Assembly (NCBI GenBank): GCA_023428065.1
Contig: JAEYZI010000049.1
Location: forward strand, 1-40,231
Reading direction: 5' to 3'
Length of the DNA: 40,231 nt
From: Actinomycetes bacterium
Lineage (GTDB): Bacteria; Actinomycetota; Actinomycetes; Actinomycetales; Microbacteriaceae
Positions 15,536 through 23,889 of this stretch are shown here, in pieces. Made by a program: the position numbers and the translations under genes. The notes beneath the pieces are model-generated. The model worked only from the letters and a program-made list of their open reading frames with translations, did not search any database and was not told the DNA's origin. Position 1 is the first letter of the stretch. Every line of letters begins with the position of its first letter.

Positions 15536-15840
15536 CGGACCGCGAGACCCGCGTCGAACTCCGCGACGAGCTCGTCGGGAAGCGTGTCGGGAACCGAGGT
15601 GAGACCCTCGATGACCGCGAGACGATCGCCGACCTCGCGCATGATGACCGACACGGGCGTGTCGAGGGCGTCGGCGACGGACGCGAGGATCTCCGAGCTC
15701 GCCTCCTTCTGGCCGCGCTCCACCTCGCTCAGATAGCCGAGGGCGACGCTCGCGCGGCTCGCCACCTGACGCAGCGTCATGGCCTTCTGCAGACGGAAGT
15801 CGCGGAGGACATCGCCGAGTTCCTGTCGAACCAGAACCAT
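15532..15840 (-). CDS. clgR: XRE-family transcriptional regulator, ClgR-like
   Basis: A 102-residue regulator with an N-terminal helix-turn-helix (residues 8-64; LGDVLRDFRLQKAMTLRQVA, then SVALGYLSEVERGQKEASSE). In Streptomyces, Corynebacterium and Mycobacterium the orthologue ClgR activates clp protease genes and is itself a Clp substrate. Here the C-terminus ends LAVR rather than the classical LAA-type degron, so proteolytic control is uncertain. The ATG at 15840 has GGAGGAA upstream. A 134-bp gap separates it from cinA; TAGAGT near 15912-15917 is a possible -10. The position next to recA and cinA supports the assignment. Confidence 0.9.
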   Translation of the reverse strand: MVLVRQELGDVLRDFRLQKAMTLRQVASRASVALGYLSEVERGQKEASSEILASVADALDTPVSVIMREVGDRLAVIEGLTSVPDTLPDELVAEFDAGLAVR

Positions 15841-15974
15841 GTGGTGTTCCTCCTTGTCTGTGACCTGCGGGGCCGTTCGGGTGGCCCAGGCTACCCCGTC
15901 GATGCAGAAACTCTAAATCCTGCTACCTCGGATCCCGCCGTGAAGTCACCAGGATTAACCAGATCGAAACCGCT

Positions 15975-16487
15975 TTATTCCCTCGGTGCGGTCGCCGCGA
16001 GCCCGAGGTGCCGCGCGAGGAGCTCGAGCGCCGCGTCGACGGCCGCCGCCCGGACGGCGTCGCGGTCGCCCGAGAGCGCGAGGAGCTCCCCACGGCTCCC
16101 GCGCGCATCCGCGAGCCCGAGCCACACGGTGCCGGGGGCGTGACCGTCCTGCGGGTCGGGCCCCGCCGCCCCGGTCGTCGCGAGACCGAGGTCCGCGGGA
16201 CGGCCGTCGATCGCGAGGCGCGCACGCACGCCCTCGGCCATGCCGCGCGCCACGTCCTCGTCGATCGCGCCGCGTGCCGCGAGGAGGGCCGCGTCGACGC
16301 CCAGCACGGACGCCTTGAGCTCCGTCGCGTACGCGACGACGCCACCCGACACGACGGCCGACGCGCCCGGCACGTCGACGAGCGACGAGGTGAGCAGTCC
16401 GCCCGTGAGCGACTCCGCGACCGCGAGCCGCTCGCCGCGCCGGGTGAGCTCGGCGACGATCCGCGCCGCGAGGGGACGGGGGCTCAC
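15975..16487 (-). CDS. CinA C-terminal domain protein, nicotinamide-nucleotide amidase (PncC type)
   Basis: A 170-residue stand-alone CinA-C domain that deamidates NMN in pyridine-nucleotide salvage. Motifs: LAVAESLTGGLLTSSLVDVPGAS (active-site region with conserved S and T), GGVVAYATELKASVLGV, ATTGAAGPDP and GTVWLGL. The N-terminal molybdopterin-binding-like domain of full CinA is absent, as usual in actinobacteria. The GTG start at 16487 overlaps the pgsA stop (GTGA), so it is coupled to pgsA. Confidence 0.93.
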   Translation of the reverse strand: MSPRPLAARIVAELTRRGERLAVAESLTGGLLTSSLVDVPGASAVVSGGVVAYATELKASVLGVDAALLAARGAIDEDVARGMAEGVRARLAIDGRPADLGLATTGAAGPDPQDGHAPGTVWLGLADARGSRGELLALSGDRDAVRAAAVDAALELLARHLGLAATAPRE

Positions 16488-17149
16488 CGCGCCGCCTTCG
16501 TCGCGCGCGTCACCCGCCAGGCGTCCCACAGGTACTGGATGCCGCTCACGACCGTGAGCACGAGCGCGGCGGCCATGAGCGTCCAGTTCACCCAGAGCAC
16601 CCAGTCGCCGAGCACCGTCCACAGCGGGGTGAGGGCGAACGACACGGCGACCGCCTGCACGACGGTCTTGAGCTTGCCGAGGAACCCTGCGGGGATCACG
16701 TGATCGCGCAGCATGGCGAAGCGGAAGATCGTGATGCCGAACTCCCGCACGAGGATCACGATCGTGACCCACCACCACAGCTCGCCGATCCACGAGAGGG
16801 CGACGAGCGCGGCTCCCACGAGGATCTTGTCGGCGATGGGGTCGACGAGCTTGCCGAAGTCGGTCACGAGGTTGCGGCTGCGCGCGAGGAAGCCGTCGAC
16901 CGAGTCGGTCGTGATCGACAGGATGAAGAGCGCGGCCGCGACCCACCGCCAGACGCCGAGCTCGCCGGCGTCGAGCACCATGAGCCACACGAAGACGGGG
17001 GCGAGCAGGATGCGCACGACCGTGATGATGTTCGCGATGTTCCCCATGCTCGCGGGGGTCTCCCCCGCGCTCACGACGCGGCCGCGCATGGGGTTCGTGC
17101 GACCGCGCGGGGAGGATGCGGGGTCCGGAACGGGATCGGTCACGGACAC
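16484..17149 (-). CDS. pgsA: CDP-diacylglycerol--glycerol-3-phosphate 3-phosphatidyltransferase
   Basis: An integral membrane enzyme making phosphatidylglycerol phosphate, the committed step to PG and cardiolipin. It has 221 residues, a polar 35-residue N-terminus and about five membrane segments. The CDP-alcohol phosphotransferase signature is present as DGFLAR followed by GKLVDPIAD (about residues 84-107). The start is GTG at 17149, three bases after the ftsK stop; a second GTG two codons on is also possible. The order ftsK-pgsA-cinA-clgR-recA is conserved in actinobacteria. Confidence 0.94.
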   Translation of the reverse strand: MSVTDPVPDPASSPRGRTNPMRGRVVSAGETPASMGNIANIITVVRILLAPVFVWLMVLDAGELGVWRWVAAALFILSITTDSVDGFLARSRNLVTDFGKLVDPIADKILVGAALVALSWIGELWWWVTIVILVREFGITIFRFAMLRDHVIPAGFLGKLKTVVQAVAVSFALTPLWTVLGDWVLWVNWTLMAAALVLTVVSGIQYLWDAWRVTRATKAAR

Positions 17150-17152
17150 GCG

Positions 17153-19885
17153 TCACTCCCTGCCGGTCAGCCCCCAGGCGTCCTCGTCCGAGTCGCCCTC
17201 CTCGACAGGATAGCCGTCGAACTGGGCCTCGACGGGATCGCCGACCGGCGCCGCGGCCGACGCGCCGGCCGCCTGCGGTGCGGGCTCCCCGCGCAGCTGG
17301 GCGAGCACACCGGGGAGCTGCTCGGACGTCACGAGCACGTCGCGCGCCTTCGAGCCCTCCGAGGGCCCGACGATCTCGCGCGACTCGAGGAGGTCCATGA
17401 GCCGCCCGGCCTTCGCGAACCCGACGCGCAGCTTGCGCTGGAGCATGGACGTCGAGCCGAACTGCGTGTTGACGACGAGCGTCGCCGCCTCGAGCAGCAG
17501 CTCGAGATCGTCCCCGATGTCGGCGTCGACCTCGCGCTTCTCGACGACCGCCGCGACGTCCTCCCGGTACTCGGGGCGCGCCTGGTCGGTGACGTGCCGC
17601 ACGACCGCGTGGATCTCGTCCTCCGTGACCCACGCGCCCTGCACGCGGATCGCCTTGGAGGCGCCCATGGGGAGGAAGAGGCCGTCTCCCTGGCCGATGA
17701 GCTTGTCGGCGCCCGGCTGGTCGAGGATGACGCGGCTGTCGGTCATGCTCGAGACCGCGAACGCGAGGCGCGACGGCACGTTCGCCTTGATGAGCCCTGT
17801 GACGACGTCGACCGAAGGGCGCTGCGTCGCGAGCACGAGGTGGATGCCGGAGGCGCGCGCGAGCTGCGTGATGCGCACGATCGAGTCCTCCACGTCGCGA
17901 GGGGCGACCATCATGAGGTCGGCGAGCTCGTCGACGACGACGAGGAGGTACGGATACGGCTGCAGCACGCGCTCGGATCCCGCCGGCAGCTGGATCTCGT
18001 TCGCGAGCACCGCGCGGTTGAAGTCGTCGATGTGGCGGAACCCGAACGACGCGAGGTCGTCGTACCGCATGTCCATCTCCTTGACGACCCACTGCAGCGC
18101 CTCGGCGGCCTTCTTGGGGTTCGTGATGATGGGCGTGATGAGGTGCGGCACGCCCTGGTAGGCGGCGAGCTCGACGCGCTTGGGGTCGACGAGCACCATC
18201 CGCACCTCGGCGGGCTTCGCGCGCATGAGCACCGAGGTGATCATCGAATTGATGAAACTCGACTTGCCGGAGCCCGTCGAGCCCGCGACGAGCAGGTGCG
18301 GCATCTTCGCGAGGTTCGCGACGACGAAACCGCCCTGGACGTCCTTGCCGAGTCCGATCGTGAGGGGGTGGTTGCTCTTGGCCGCGGGGCCGGAGCGCAG
18401 CACGTCGCCGAGGGAGACGATCTCGCGGTCGCGGTTCGGGATCTCGACGCCGATCGCGGACTTGCCCGGGATGGGCGAGAGGATATTGACCTCGTTCGAG
18501 GCGACCGCGTACGAGAGGTTGCGGCTGAGGGCCGTGACGCGCTCGACCTTCACGCCGTGGCCGAGTTCGATCTCGTAGCGCGTGACCGAGGGACCGCGCG
18601 TGAAACCCGTGACCTTGGCGTCGACCTGGAACTGGGAGAGCACGCTCGTGATCGCGGCGATCATCTCGTCGTTGACGGCGGTGCGCGCCTTGGGCGGGGT
18701 GCCGGCGCCGAGCAGGGAGGCCGCGGGAAGTCGGTAGGGGCGCGCCGCGGGTGCCGAGCGCTTCGCCGCGGGGGCGGGAGCGGCATCCGCGAACTCGCCG
18801 GCGTCGCCCCGCTCGCTCGCCGTGCCGAAGCCCGGGAGCAGCCCGGAGTCGTCGCGCAGCGCCGTGGCGCCCGTGTCGACCTCGCCCGTGAAGCGCTTGA
18901 CCGCGTCTTCGGCGCGCACGAGCTCCTCGAGCAGGTCGATGTCGAATCCGTCCGCATCGCCGGGGAGCGGCTCGACCACCTCGGTCTCGAGCTCGCGGCC
19001 GAGCACGGGGGTGTCGAAGGCGGGCTCGGGCTTCGGCTTGCTGCGCCGCCACCAGGGCATCGACTCGGGATTGTCGGGCTCGAGGCCGAGATCGGAGAGG
19101 GTGCCGAACTCGACGGTCTGCGTGTCGCCCGCGCTCTTCCTGCCCTTGGTCGGCTTCTCGTCGGGCTCGGGCAGCTCGGCGCCGAACAGGTAGGCGTAGA
19201 GCTCGCGCAGGCGATGGCCGATCCGGTTCGGCGGGGTCTTGGTGAGGATGAAGAGCGAGAGCGCGAGCACGGCGAACCCGAGCACGGCGGCGAGCCATGC
19301 GGCGCCGATCGTCACGAGCGGCCACGTGACGACCCATCCGACGATGCCGCCCCCCGCGGCGAGCGCCGCGGGGCCGTCGGCCGGGGCGGGGAGACCGCCG
19401 AACACCTGGCACACCGCCGAGAGGCTCGAGAGCAGCAACACGAGGCCCACGCCGATGCGCCCGTTGTCGTGCACGCTCGAGGGGTGCCGGAAGAGCCAGA
19501 CGGCGAGCACGAGCAGGATGACGGGCAGCGCGAACGCGACACGGCCGAGCAGGCCGCCAAAGCCGTAGTTGTCGAGCGCGCGGGCGACGTCGCTCGTGGG
19601 CGCGAACCACTCGACGATCGCGGTGACGATCGCGAGCACGAAGAACAGGAACGGCACGCCGTCGCGGCGCTCGTCCTTCGCGAGGCCCTCCTTGCCGAAG
19701 AGGCGCGCGGCGCCGCCGACGACGTGCGCGAGTCCCATCCACGCGGCCGTCAGCAGTCCGGGCTTCTCCTGCGCGACGGGGAGCTTCTTGGTGCCCTGCG
19801 GCCCGCGCGTCGAGCGCGACGACGAGGTGCGCGAGCCGCTGCTCGTGCGGGCGCGCGACGACGTCGACCGGGTGCTCGTGGCCAT
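17153..19885 (-). CDS. ftsK: DNA translocase FtsK/SpoIIIE
   Basis: A septal DNA pump that clears chromosome termini at division. It has 910 residues: a Ser/Arg-rich N-terminus, four membrane segments (about 75-235), an acidic/proline linker, then the motor with Walker A AGSTGSGKSS near residue 535 and Walker B LLVVVDELADLMM, and finally the winged-helix gamma domain (about 790-850, with GSTSMLQRKLRVGFAKAGRLMDLLE) that reads KOPS-like sequences. The ATG at 19885 lies six bases after TACCGT, so the mRNA is probably leaderless. It heads the ftsK-pgsA-cinA run. Confidence 0.97.
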   Translation of the reverse strand: MATSTRSTSSRARTSSGSRTSSSRSTRGPQGTKKLPVAQEKPGLLTAAWMGLAHVVGGAARLFGKEGLAKDERRDGVPFLFFVLAIVTAIVEWFAPTSDVARALDNYGFGGLLGRVAFALPVILLVLAVWLFRHPSSVHDNGRIGVGLVLLLSSLSAVCQVFGGLPAPADGPAALAAGGGIVGWVVTWPLVTIGAAWLAAVLGFAVLALSLFILTKTPPNRIGHRLRELYAYLFGAELPEPDEKPTKGRKSAGDTQTVEFGTLSDLGLEPDNPESMPWWRRSKPKPEPAFDTPVLGRELETEVVEPLPGDADGFDIDLLEELVRAEDAVKRFTGEVDTGATALRDDSGLLPGFGTASERGDAGEFADAAPAPAAKRSAPAARPYRLPAASLLGAGTPPKARTAVNDEMIAAITSVLSQFQVDAKVTGFTRGPSVTRYEIELGHGVKVERVTALSRNLSYAVASNEVNILSPIPGKSAIGVEIPNRDREIVSLGDVLRSGPAAKSNHPLTIGLGKDVQGGFVVANLAKMPHLLVAGSTGSGKSSFINSMITSVLMRAKPAEVRMVLVDPKRVELAAYQGVPHLITPIITNPKKAAEALQWVVKEMDMRYDDLASFGFRHIDDFNRAVLANEIQLPAGSERVLQPYPYLLVVVDELADLMMVAPRDVEDSIVRITQLARASGIHLVLATQRPSVDVVTGLIKANVPSRLAFAVSSMTDSRVILDQPGADKLIGQGDGLFLPMGASKAIRVQGAWVTEDEIHAVVRHVTDQARPEYREDVAAVVEKREVDADIGDDLELLLEAATLVVNTQFGSTSMLQRKLRVGFAKAGRLMDLLESREIVGPSEGSKARDVLVTSEQLPGVLAQLRGEPAPQAAGASAAAPVGDPVEAQFDGYPVEEGDSDEDAWGLTGRE

Positions 19886-19891
19886 GTGATC

Positions 19892-19897
19892 ACGGTA
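19892..19897 (-). promoter_or_regulatory. -10 box (TACCGT) for leaderless ftsK
   Basis: TACCGT at 19897-19892 ends six bases before the ATG at 19885, with no Shine-Dalgarno sequence. It is the same motif and spacing as the hydrolase gene at 7056. Confidence 0.5.
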
Positions 19898-19961
19898 TCC
19901 GCGGCATCCGACCCCGCCCGGGAGGCGGATCGCGTGTCACGGGCGAAGCCGTGGGCGCCGG

Positions 19962-21689
19962 TCAGTGCCGGGCGCGCAGATAGGCGGCCGCGATCCCCGC
20001 CCTCCCCGCGACGCCGAGCATCGTCACCAGACCCGTCACCTGCTTCTCGATCGCGCTCTCCGTGACGCCGAGCGCCCTCGCGGCCTCCGCGTTCGTGCAG
20101 CCCGCCGCGATGAGGGCGGCGACCTGGCCCTGACGCGGCGTGAGGGCCGGACGGATGCCCGGAGTCGCCGTGCGGAGCGCCCCGGCGAGCTCGGCCCGGC
20201 GCCGCAGCCCGAGGATCGCGAGCGCGGTGCTCACGTGGGACTCGACCGTCCGCACGCTCACCACGAGCTCGCGGGCGATCTGCGCGTTCGTCATGCCACC
20301 TGCCGCGAGCGCGGCGACCTGCAGCACGCGATCGCTGAGCGTCGCCTCGCCCTCGCGGGCGTGGAACAGCCGCACGGACTCCGCCGCGAGCGCGAAGGCG
20401 CGCTGCGTGCTCGCCGCGGCCTCGAGCGCCGCGAGCTGCCGCAGCGCCTCGTCCCGTCGGCCACCGCGGATGGCCGTACGGATCAGGGTGAGGCGCGACC
20501 GCACCTCCTCGAGGCGCAGCCCCGTCTCCCCCGCGGAGGCGAACAGGTCGACGTCCTCGCCGAGGAGGTGCCTCATCCGGGCCTCGGCCGCCGCACGGCT
20601 CGCCGAGCCGAAGAGGGTCGCGGTCCAGTCGAGCCAGTCGAGCGCAGCCTCCACGTCGCCCGCGTCGAGTGACGCCGTGAACGCCGACTCGGCCGCGACG
20701 ACCCGCAGGACGTGTGGCACGCCGAGCTCGCGGATCGGGGCGGCCGCCGACATGAGGGCGAGCCCGCCCGCGGCGTCGCCCGTGAACACGCGCACCCGAC
20801 CGAGGATCTCGTGCGCGACGTGCCGCGCATACGGGTAGGCGTCGTCCCAGCGGCCGGCCAGCAGCTCGTCGACGAGTCGGGTGAAGGACGGCGGCGGAGC
20901 CGCTCGCGTCACGCCGACGAGGGCACCACGCGAGGCGAGGGCGAGCAGGTACCAGGGCTGGGTGGGCTCGGCGGCGAGTGCCGGGATCGACCGTTCGAGG
21001 TAGCGCTCGCTCTCCTCGAAGCGGCCCAGGTAGCTGCACGCGATCGCCGTCACGCAGTCGAGCACGGGCGACCATGCGGCGAGCGCGTGGCGACGCATGC
21101 GCCTCCGCAGCGCGGTGAGGAAGTCGATCGCCCACGGGGACTGCTCGGAGACCGAGGCGGCGACGGCGGCGTAGACGGCCCCCGGCATCCCGTCGACCAG
21201 CAGCGGCGCCGTCGTCGCGGCGCGCAGCCAGCGCTCGGCCGCGTCGCGCATCCGATCGATCTGTGAACGGACCTCGCCCCACTCGAGCCCGCTCGCCTCC
21301 GCGTCGGCGATCGACACCGCGAGCGTCTCCGCCGCGAGTCGGAGCACGCCTCCAGGCTCGTGATCGGCGGCGGGATCGGGGAGCTCGGCGGGACCGCGAC
21401 GCGCACCCCAGGCCTCGTCGAGGCGCTCCATGGCGCGGGCGATGCGCAGCACATCCGGATCGTCGCTCGTCGCGGCGAGGCCGTGGATGCGGGCGAGACC
21501 GGCGTGGCCGCGACCGACGAACTGCTCGACGACCGCCACGCGCGCGATCGCTGCGGGCACGCCGCTCGCCTCCGCCTCGGCGACGAGCCCGCCGTCGAGC
21601 GCGCCCGCGAGCCCGCGACCCGACAGCAGGAGGGCCTCCGACGGCAGCAGGGCGCGGGGCGACGCTGTCGGCACGGGCATGAGCGACAT
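19962..21689 (-). CDS. LuxR-family regulator with two tandem C-terminal HTH domains
   Basis: A 575-residue protein. The first 440 residues are Ala/Leu-rich and helical, resembling the TPR-like part of LAL (MalT-type) regulators, but I see no Walker A P-loop. The C-terminus holds two GerE-type HTH domains in a row: residues about 451-508 (LSDRVLQVAALAAGG, TNAQIARELVVS, TVESHVSTALAILGL) and about 516-575 (LTPRQGQVAALIAAG, TNAEAARALGV, AIEKQVTGLVTMLGV). No frameshift separates them. The start is uncertain: ATG at 21689, or ATG at 21680, which has AGGA eight bases upstream. It is divergent from the sortase-anchored protein gene, its most likely target (inference). Other possible targets are unknown. 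Confidence 0.82.
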   Translation of the reverse strand: MSLMPVPTASPRALLPSEALLLSGRGLAGALDGGLVAEAEASGVPAAIARVAVVEQFVGRGHAGLARIHGLAATSDDPDVLRIARAMERLDEAWGARRGPAELPDPAADHEPGGVLRLAAETLAVSIADAEASGLEWGEVRSQIDRMRDAAERWLRAATTAPLLVDGMPGAVYAAVAASVSEQSPWAIDFLTALRRRMRRHALAAWSPVLDCVTAIACSYLGRFEESERYLERSIPALAAEPTQPWYLLALASRGALVGVTRAAPPPSFTRLVDELLAGRWDDAYPYARHVAHEILGRVRVFTGDAAGGLALMSAAAPIRELGVPHVLRVVAAESAFTASLDAGDVEAALDWLDWTATLFGSASRAAAEARMRHLLGEDVDLFASAGETGLRLEEVRSRLTLIRTAIRGGRRDEALRQLAALEAAASTQRAFALAAESVRLFHAREGEATLSDRVLQVAALAAGGMTNAQIARELVVSVRTVESHVSTALAILGLRRRAELAGALRTATPGIRPALTPRQGQVAALIAAGCTNAEAARALGVTESAIEKQVTGLVTMLGVAGRAGIAAAYLRARH

Positions 21690-21754
21690 CCTGGCGGGGA
21701 ACGTGCCCTCGCGGAAGGGGCCGTCCGCCGCAGCGCGGGCACGTCGGGGGGCGT

Positions 21755-21808
21755 GATCCGTGGAAACCGGAGCTCCGGGCCGATCCGCGCCTGCGGACTC
21801 CACGGATC
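21755..21808. promoter_or_regulatory. Inverted repeat in the LuxR / surface-protein intergenic region
   Basis: GATCCGTGGA (21755-21764) and TCCACGGATC (21799-21808) are perfect 10-bp inverted copies 34 bp apart, in the 201-bp gap between divergent starts. This suits a pair of operator half-sites for a regulator acting on both genes. No clear promoter boxes are recognised here. Confidence 0.45.
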
Positions 21809-21890
21809 GTGCGCCGCTCCGGGGCCGGCCGCCGCCACGCGCGCCCGAGACTCGCCGGGTACCTCGACCCGAAACGGAGTGAACACCGTC

Positions 21891-22679
21891 ATGCCCGCAC
21901 ACCACCGCACCCTCACCCGCGTGGCCGGCGTCGGAGCCGCGACCGCGGCTCTCGTCCTCGGCTCCGCCGTCGCCGCCCAGGCGGCCCCGCCCGTGCCGTC
22001 CGGCGCGCCCGGCACGATCCAGCCGAGTGTCACCTCCGTGCCGCTCAACGGATCGTGCACCGACGTCGACCTGGGCGGTTCGATCGTCACGGGAACCGTG
22101 GTGATCACGGCGACGCTGTTGACCGCGGAGCTCACCCCGGTCCCGGGGTCCTCCCCGAACGTCCATTCGCTTCTCGCCGGCACGTGGACCGGGCCGGATT
22201 TCTCGACCACCGTCCCGCTGTCGTTCGGAGTCCCGCTCGCGGCCGGGAACGTCGTCCAGATCTCCTACTCGTGCATCGGCATCATCTCGGGCGAGTTCCC
22301 GACGACGATCACGAGCACGGCCGCGTCGGTCGTCGTCGTGGCGCCCGAGCCCGAGGAGCCGGTCGACCCCGAGGAGCCGGTGGATCCCGAGGACCCGATC
22401 GACCCCGAGGAACCCGGCGACCCGGCCGACCCCGAGGACCCGACCGACCCGGCCGACCCGGCCGACCCGACCGACCCATCCGATGACCCTGCCGAGACCC
22501 CCGGCACGACCGCGACCGGAACCACCGGCCGGGTGCTCGCCCAGACGGGAGCGGACGACGGGCTCGTCGTCGTGGCCGCGGCGACGAGCGCAGCGCTCCT
22601 GGTCGCGGGCGGGACGCTGCTCGCACTCACCGCCCGGCGGCGTGCCCGCGACGCGTTCAGAGGCGCAACGCGTCGATGA
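21891..22679 (+). CDS. Sortase-anchored surface protein with LAQTG signal and Pro/Asp repeat stalk
   Basis: A 262-residue exported protein. A Sec signal peptide spans residues 1-31 (cleavage near AAQAA-P). An ectodomain of about 120 residues follows, with two cysteines (C56, C128) that may form a disulfide; then an imperfect DP/EEP repeat (153-200) as an extended wall-spanning stalk; then LAQTG (216-220), a membrane helix (224-247) and a basic tail RRRARDAFRGATRR. LAXTG is the signal of class E sortases of high-G+C Gram-positives. The sortase gene is not in the window. The ectodomain is not recognised. GGAG lies 11 bases before the ATG at 21891; a GTG at 21879 is an alternative. The 3' end overlaps the convergent permease gene by 23 bp. 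Confidence 0.85.
   Translation: MPAHHRTLTRVAGVGAATAALVLGSAVAAQAAPPVPSGAPGTIQPSVTSVPLNGSCTDVDLGGSIVTGTVVITATLLTAELTPVPGSSPNVHSLLAGTWTGPDFSTTVPLSFGVPLAAGNVVQISYSCIGIISGEFPTTITSTAASVVVVAPEPEEPVDPEEPVDPEDPIDPEEPGDPADPEDPTDPADPADPTDPSDDPAETPGTTATGTTGRVLAQTGADDGLVVVAAATSAALLVAGGTLLALTARRRARDAFRGATRR
22346..22488 (+). repeat. Imperfect tandem repeat coding the DP/EEP stalk
   Basis: Codons for Pro, Asp and Glu (CCGACC, GAGGAGCCG, GACCCG types) repeat with a period of 9 to 18 bp, giving the sequence of the surface protein's stalk. Such repeats are prone to length change by slippage. Confidence 0.6.
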
Positions 22680-23889
22680 CCTTGACCCGCACGGCGACGA
22701 GCGCGGGCAGGAGCCCCGCGAGCGCGCCGGTCCCCGTCGCGGCGACGAGTCCGAGCACCGCCGCCTCGACGGGGAACGCGGGCACATCCTGCAGGTAGGC
22801 GTCGAGCCACTCGGTGACCCACGGGTTCTTGACGAGCGCGACCGCGATGAGCACACCGACGGCGCCCGCGACGGCCGTCGCGACGACCGACTCCATCATG
22901 ACCGAGAAGAACACACGCCCCGCGGTCGCGCCGAAGCTGCGGCGGATGCCGATCTCGCGGATGCGGTGGCGCACCGTCACGAGCGCGATGTTCACGAGTC
23001 CGAGCGCGCCGAGTAGGAGCACGAGCACCGCGACACCGGCGACCGAGAGCTTGAGCACGAGCATCGGGTCCTCGCCGCCCCACGCCAGGTAGTCGGAGCG
23101 GTACAGTTCGGCGGCCCACCCCTCGCCGAGGGCTCCGGCGATCTCCGTGGAGATCCGCGTGCTCAGCTCCTCACCCGTCTCCGGAGGAAGCCAGAACTCG
23201 ACCAGCGTGTAGAGCTGCTCCGGGGGCGTCACGGAGAGCTGGGCCTGTGCGAAGGAGCTGTTCAGCATGAAGCCCTCGAGAGCGTTCCCCCCGGTCTCTG
23301 GCGGGGACTCCACGATCCCCGTCACGACGGCGGTGACGTTGCGCTCCCGCGTGACGAGTTCGAGCGTCGGATGCGTGCGCAGGTCCGGCGACCCGAGGCG
23401 CACCCACAGGTCGCTCGAGATGACGACCGCGGGGGCGAGTCGGGCGGCGTCGCGATCCGTGAACCAGGCCCCCTCCATGAGCCGCAGGCGGTGAATGGCC
23501 GCATAGGGCTGGTCGACGACGCTCATCGGCACGTAGTAGACGCCGTCGGGCAGCTGCACCTGCACGCTGTCGCCCGTGTTGCGGGACCAGTACCGGATGT
23601 CGTAGCGCTCGGTGAGCTCCTCCACGATCGGCGAGAGGCGCGCGGAGGGCGCGCTCTCCCCCGTCTGCGTGTTGTAGGCGTTCAGCTGGTAGGTCGCCGG
23701 CCGTCCGCCCCAGCGTTCGGACTGCTCGATCTGCACTTGCGTCGCGATCGCGCCGCCCGCGACGACGACGGTGAGCGCGGTGACCGCGACGCCGACGCCG
23801 ATGAGGCTCAACAGCACGCGCGTGCGGTGCACGCGCAGCTCGCCCCACGCCTCGACGATCGAGCCGACGAGACCCGTCCACAGGTTCAT
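22657..23889 (-). CDS. MacB-type ABC transporter permease
   Basis: A 410-residue permease of the MacB/FtsX class: one N-terminal membrane helix (about 25-50, VLLSLIGVGVAVTALTVVVAGG), a large extracytoplasmic MacB core (about 55-275), then three helices (about 280-400), with the conserved cytoplasmic stretch RIREIGIRRSFGA between helices 2 and 3. It works with the ATPase encoded upstream and the HlyD-like adaptor. The ATG at 23889 overlaps the ATPase stop (ATGA). The cargo is unknown; peptides, antibiotics or lipoproteins are typical of the class. The 3' end overlaps the surface-protein gene. Confidence 0.9.
   Translation of the reverse strand: MNLWTGLVGSIVEAWGELRVHRTRVLLSLIGVGVAVTALTVVVAGGAIATQVQIEQSERWGGRPATYQLNAYNTQTGESAPSARLSPIVEELTERYDIRYWSRNTGDSVQVQLPDGVYYVPMSVVDQPYAAIHRLRLMEGAWFTDRDAARLAPAVVISSDLWVRLGSPDLRTHPTLELVTRERNVTAVVTGIVESPPETGGNALEGFMLNSSFAQAQLSVTPPEQLYTLVEFWLPPETGEELSTRISTEIAGALGEGWAAELYRSDYLAWGGEDPMLVLKLSVAGVAVLVLLLGALGLVNIALVTVRHRIREIGIRRSFGATAGRVFFSVMMESVVATAVAGAVGVLIAVALVKNPWVTEWLDAYLQDVPAFPVEAAVLGLVAATGTGALAGLLPALVAVRVKVIDALRL

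Noticed and set aside
16700..20065. A very long open frame on the plus strand opposite ftsK and pgsA
   Set aside because: The translation is low-complexity, rich in Arg, Asp, Glu and His, typical of the antisense of high-G+C genes. ftsK and pgsA on the other strand are unmistakable.
19962..22856. A longer frame fusing the LuxR regulator to upstream sequence
   Set aside because: Upstream of 21689 the frame runs through the divergent promoter region and antisense to the surface-protein gene; the added protein is low-complexity.
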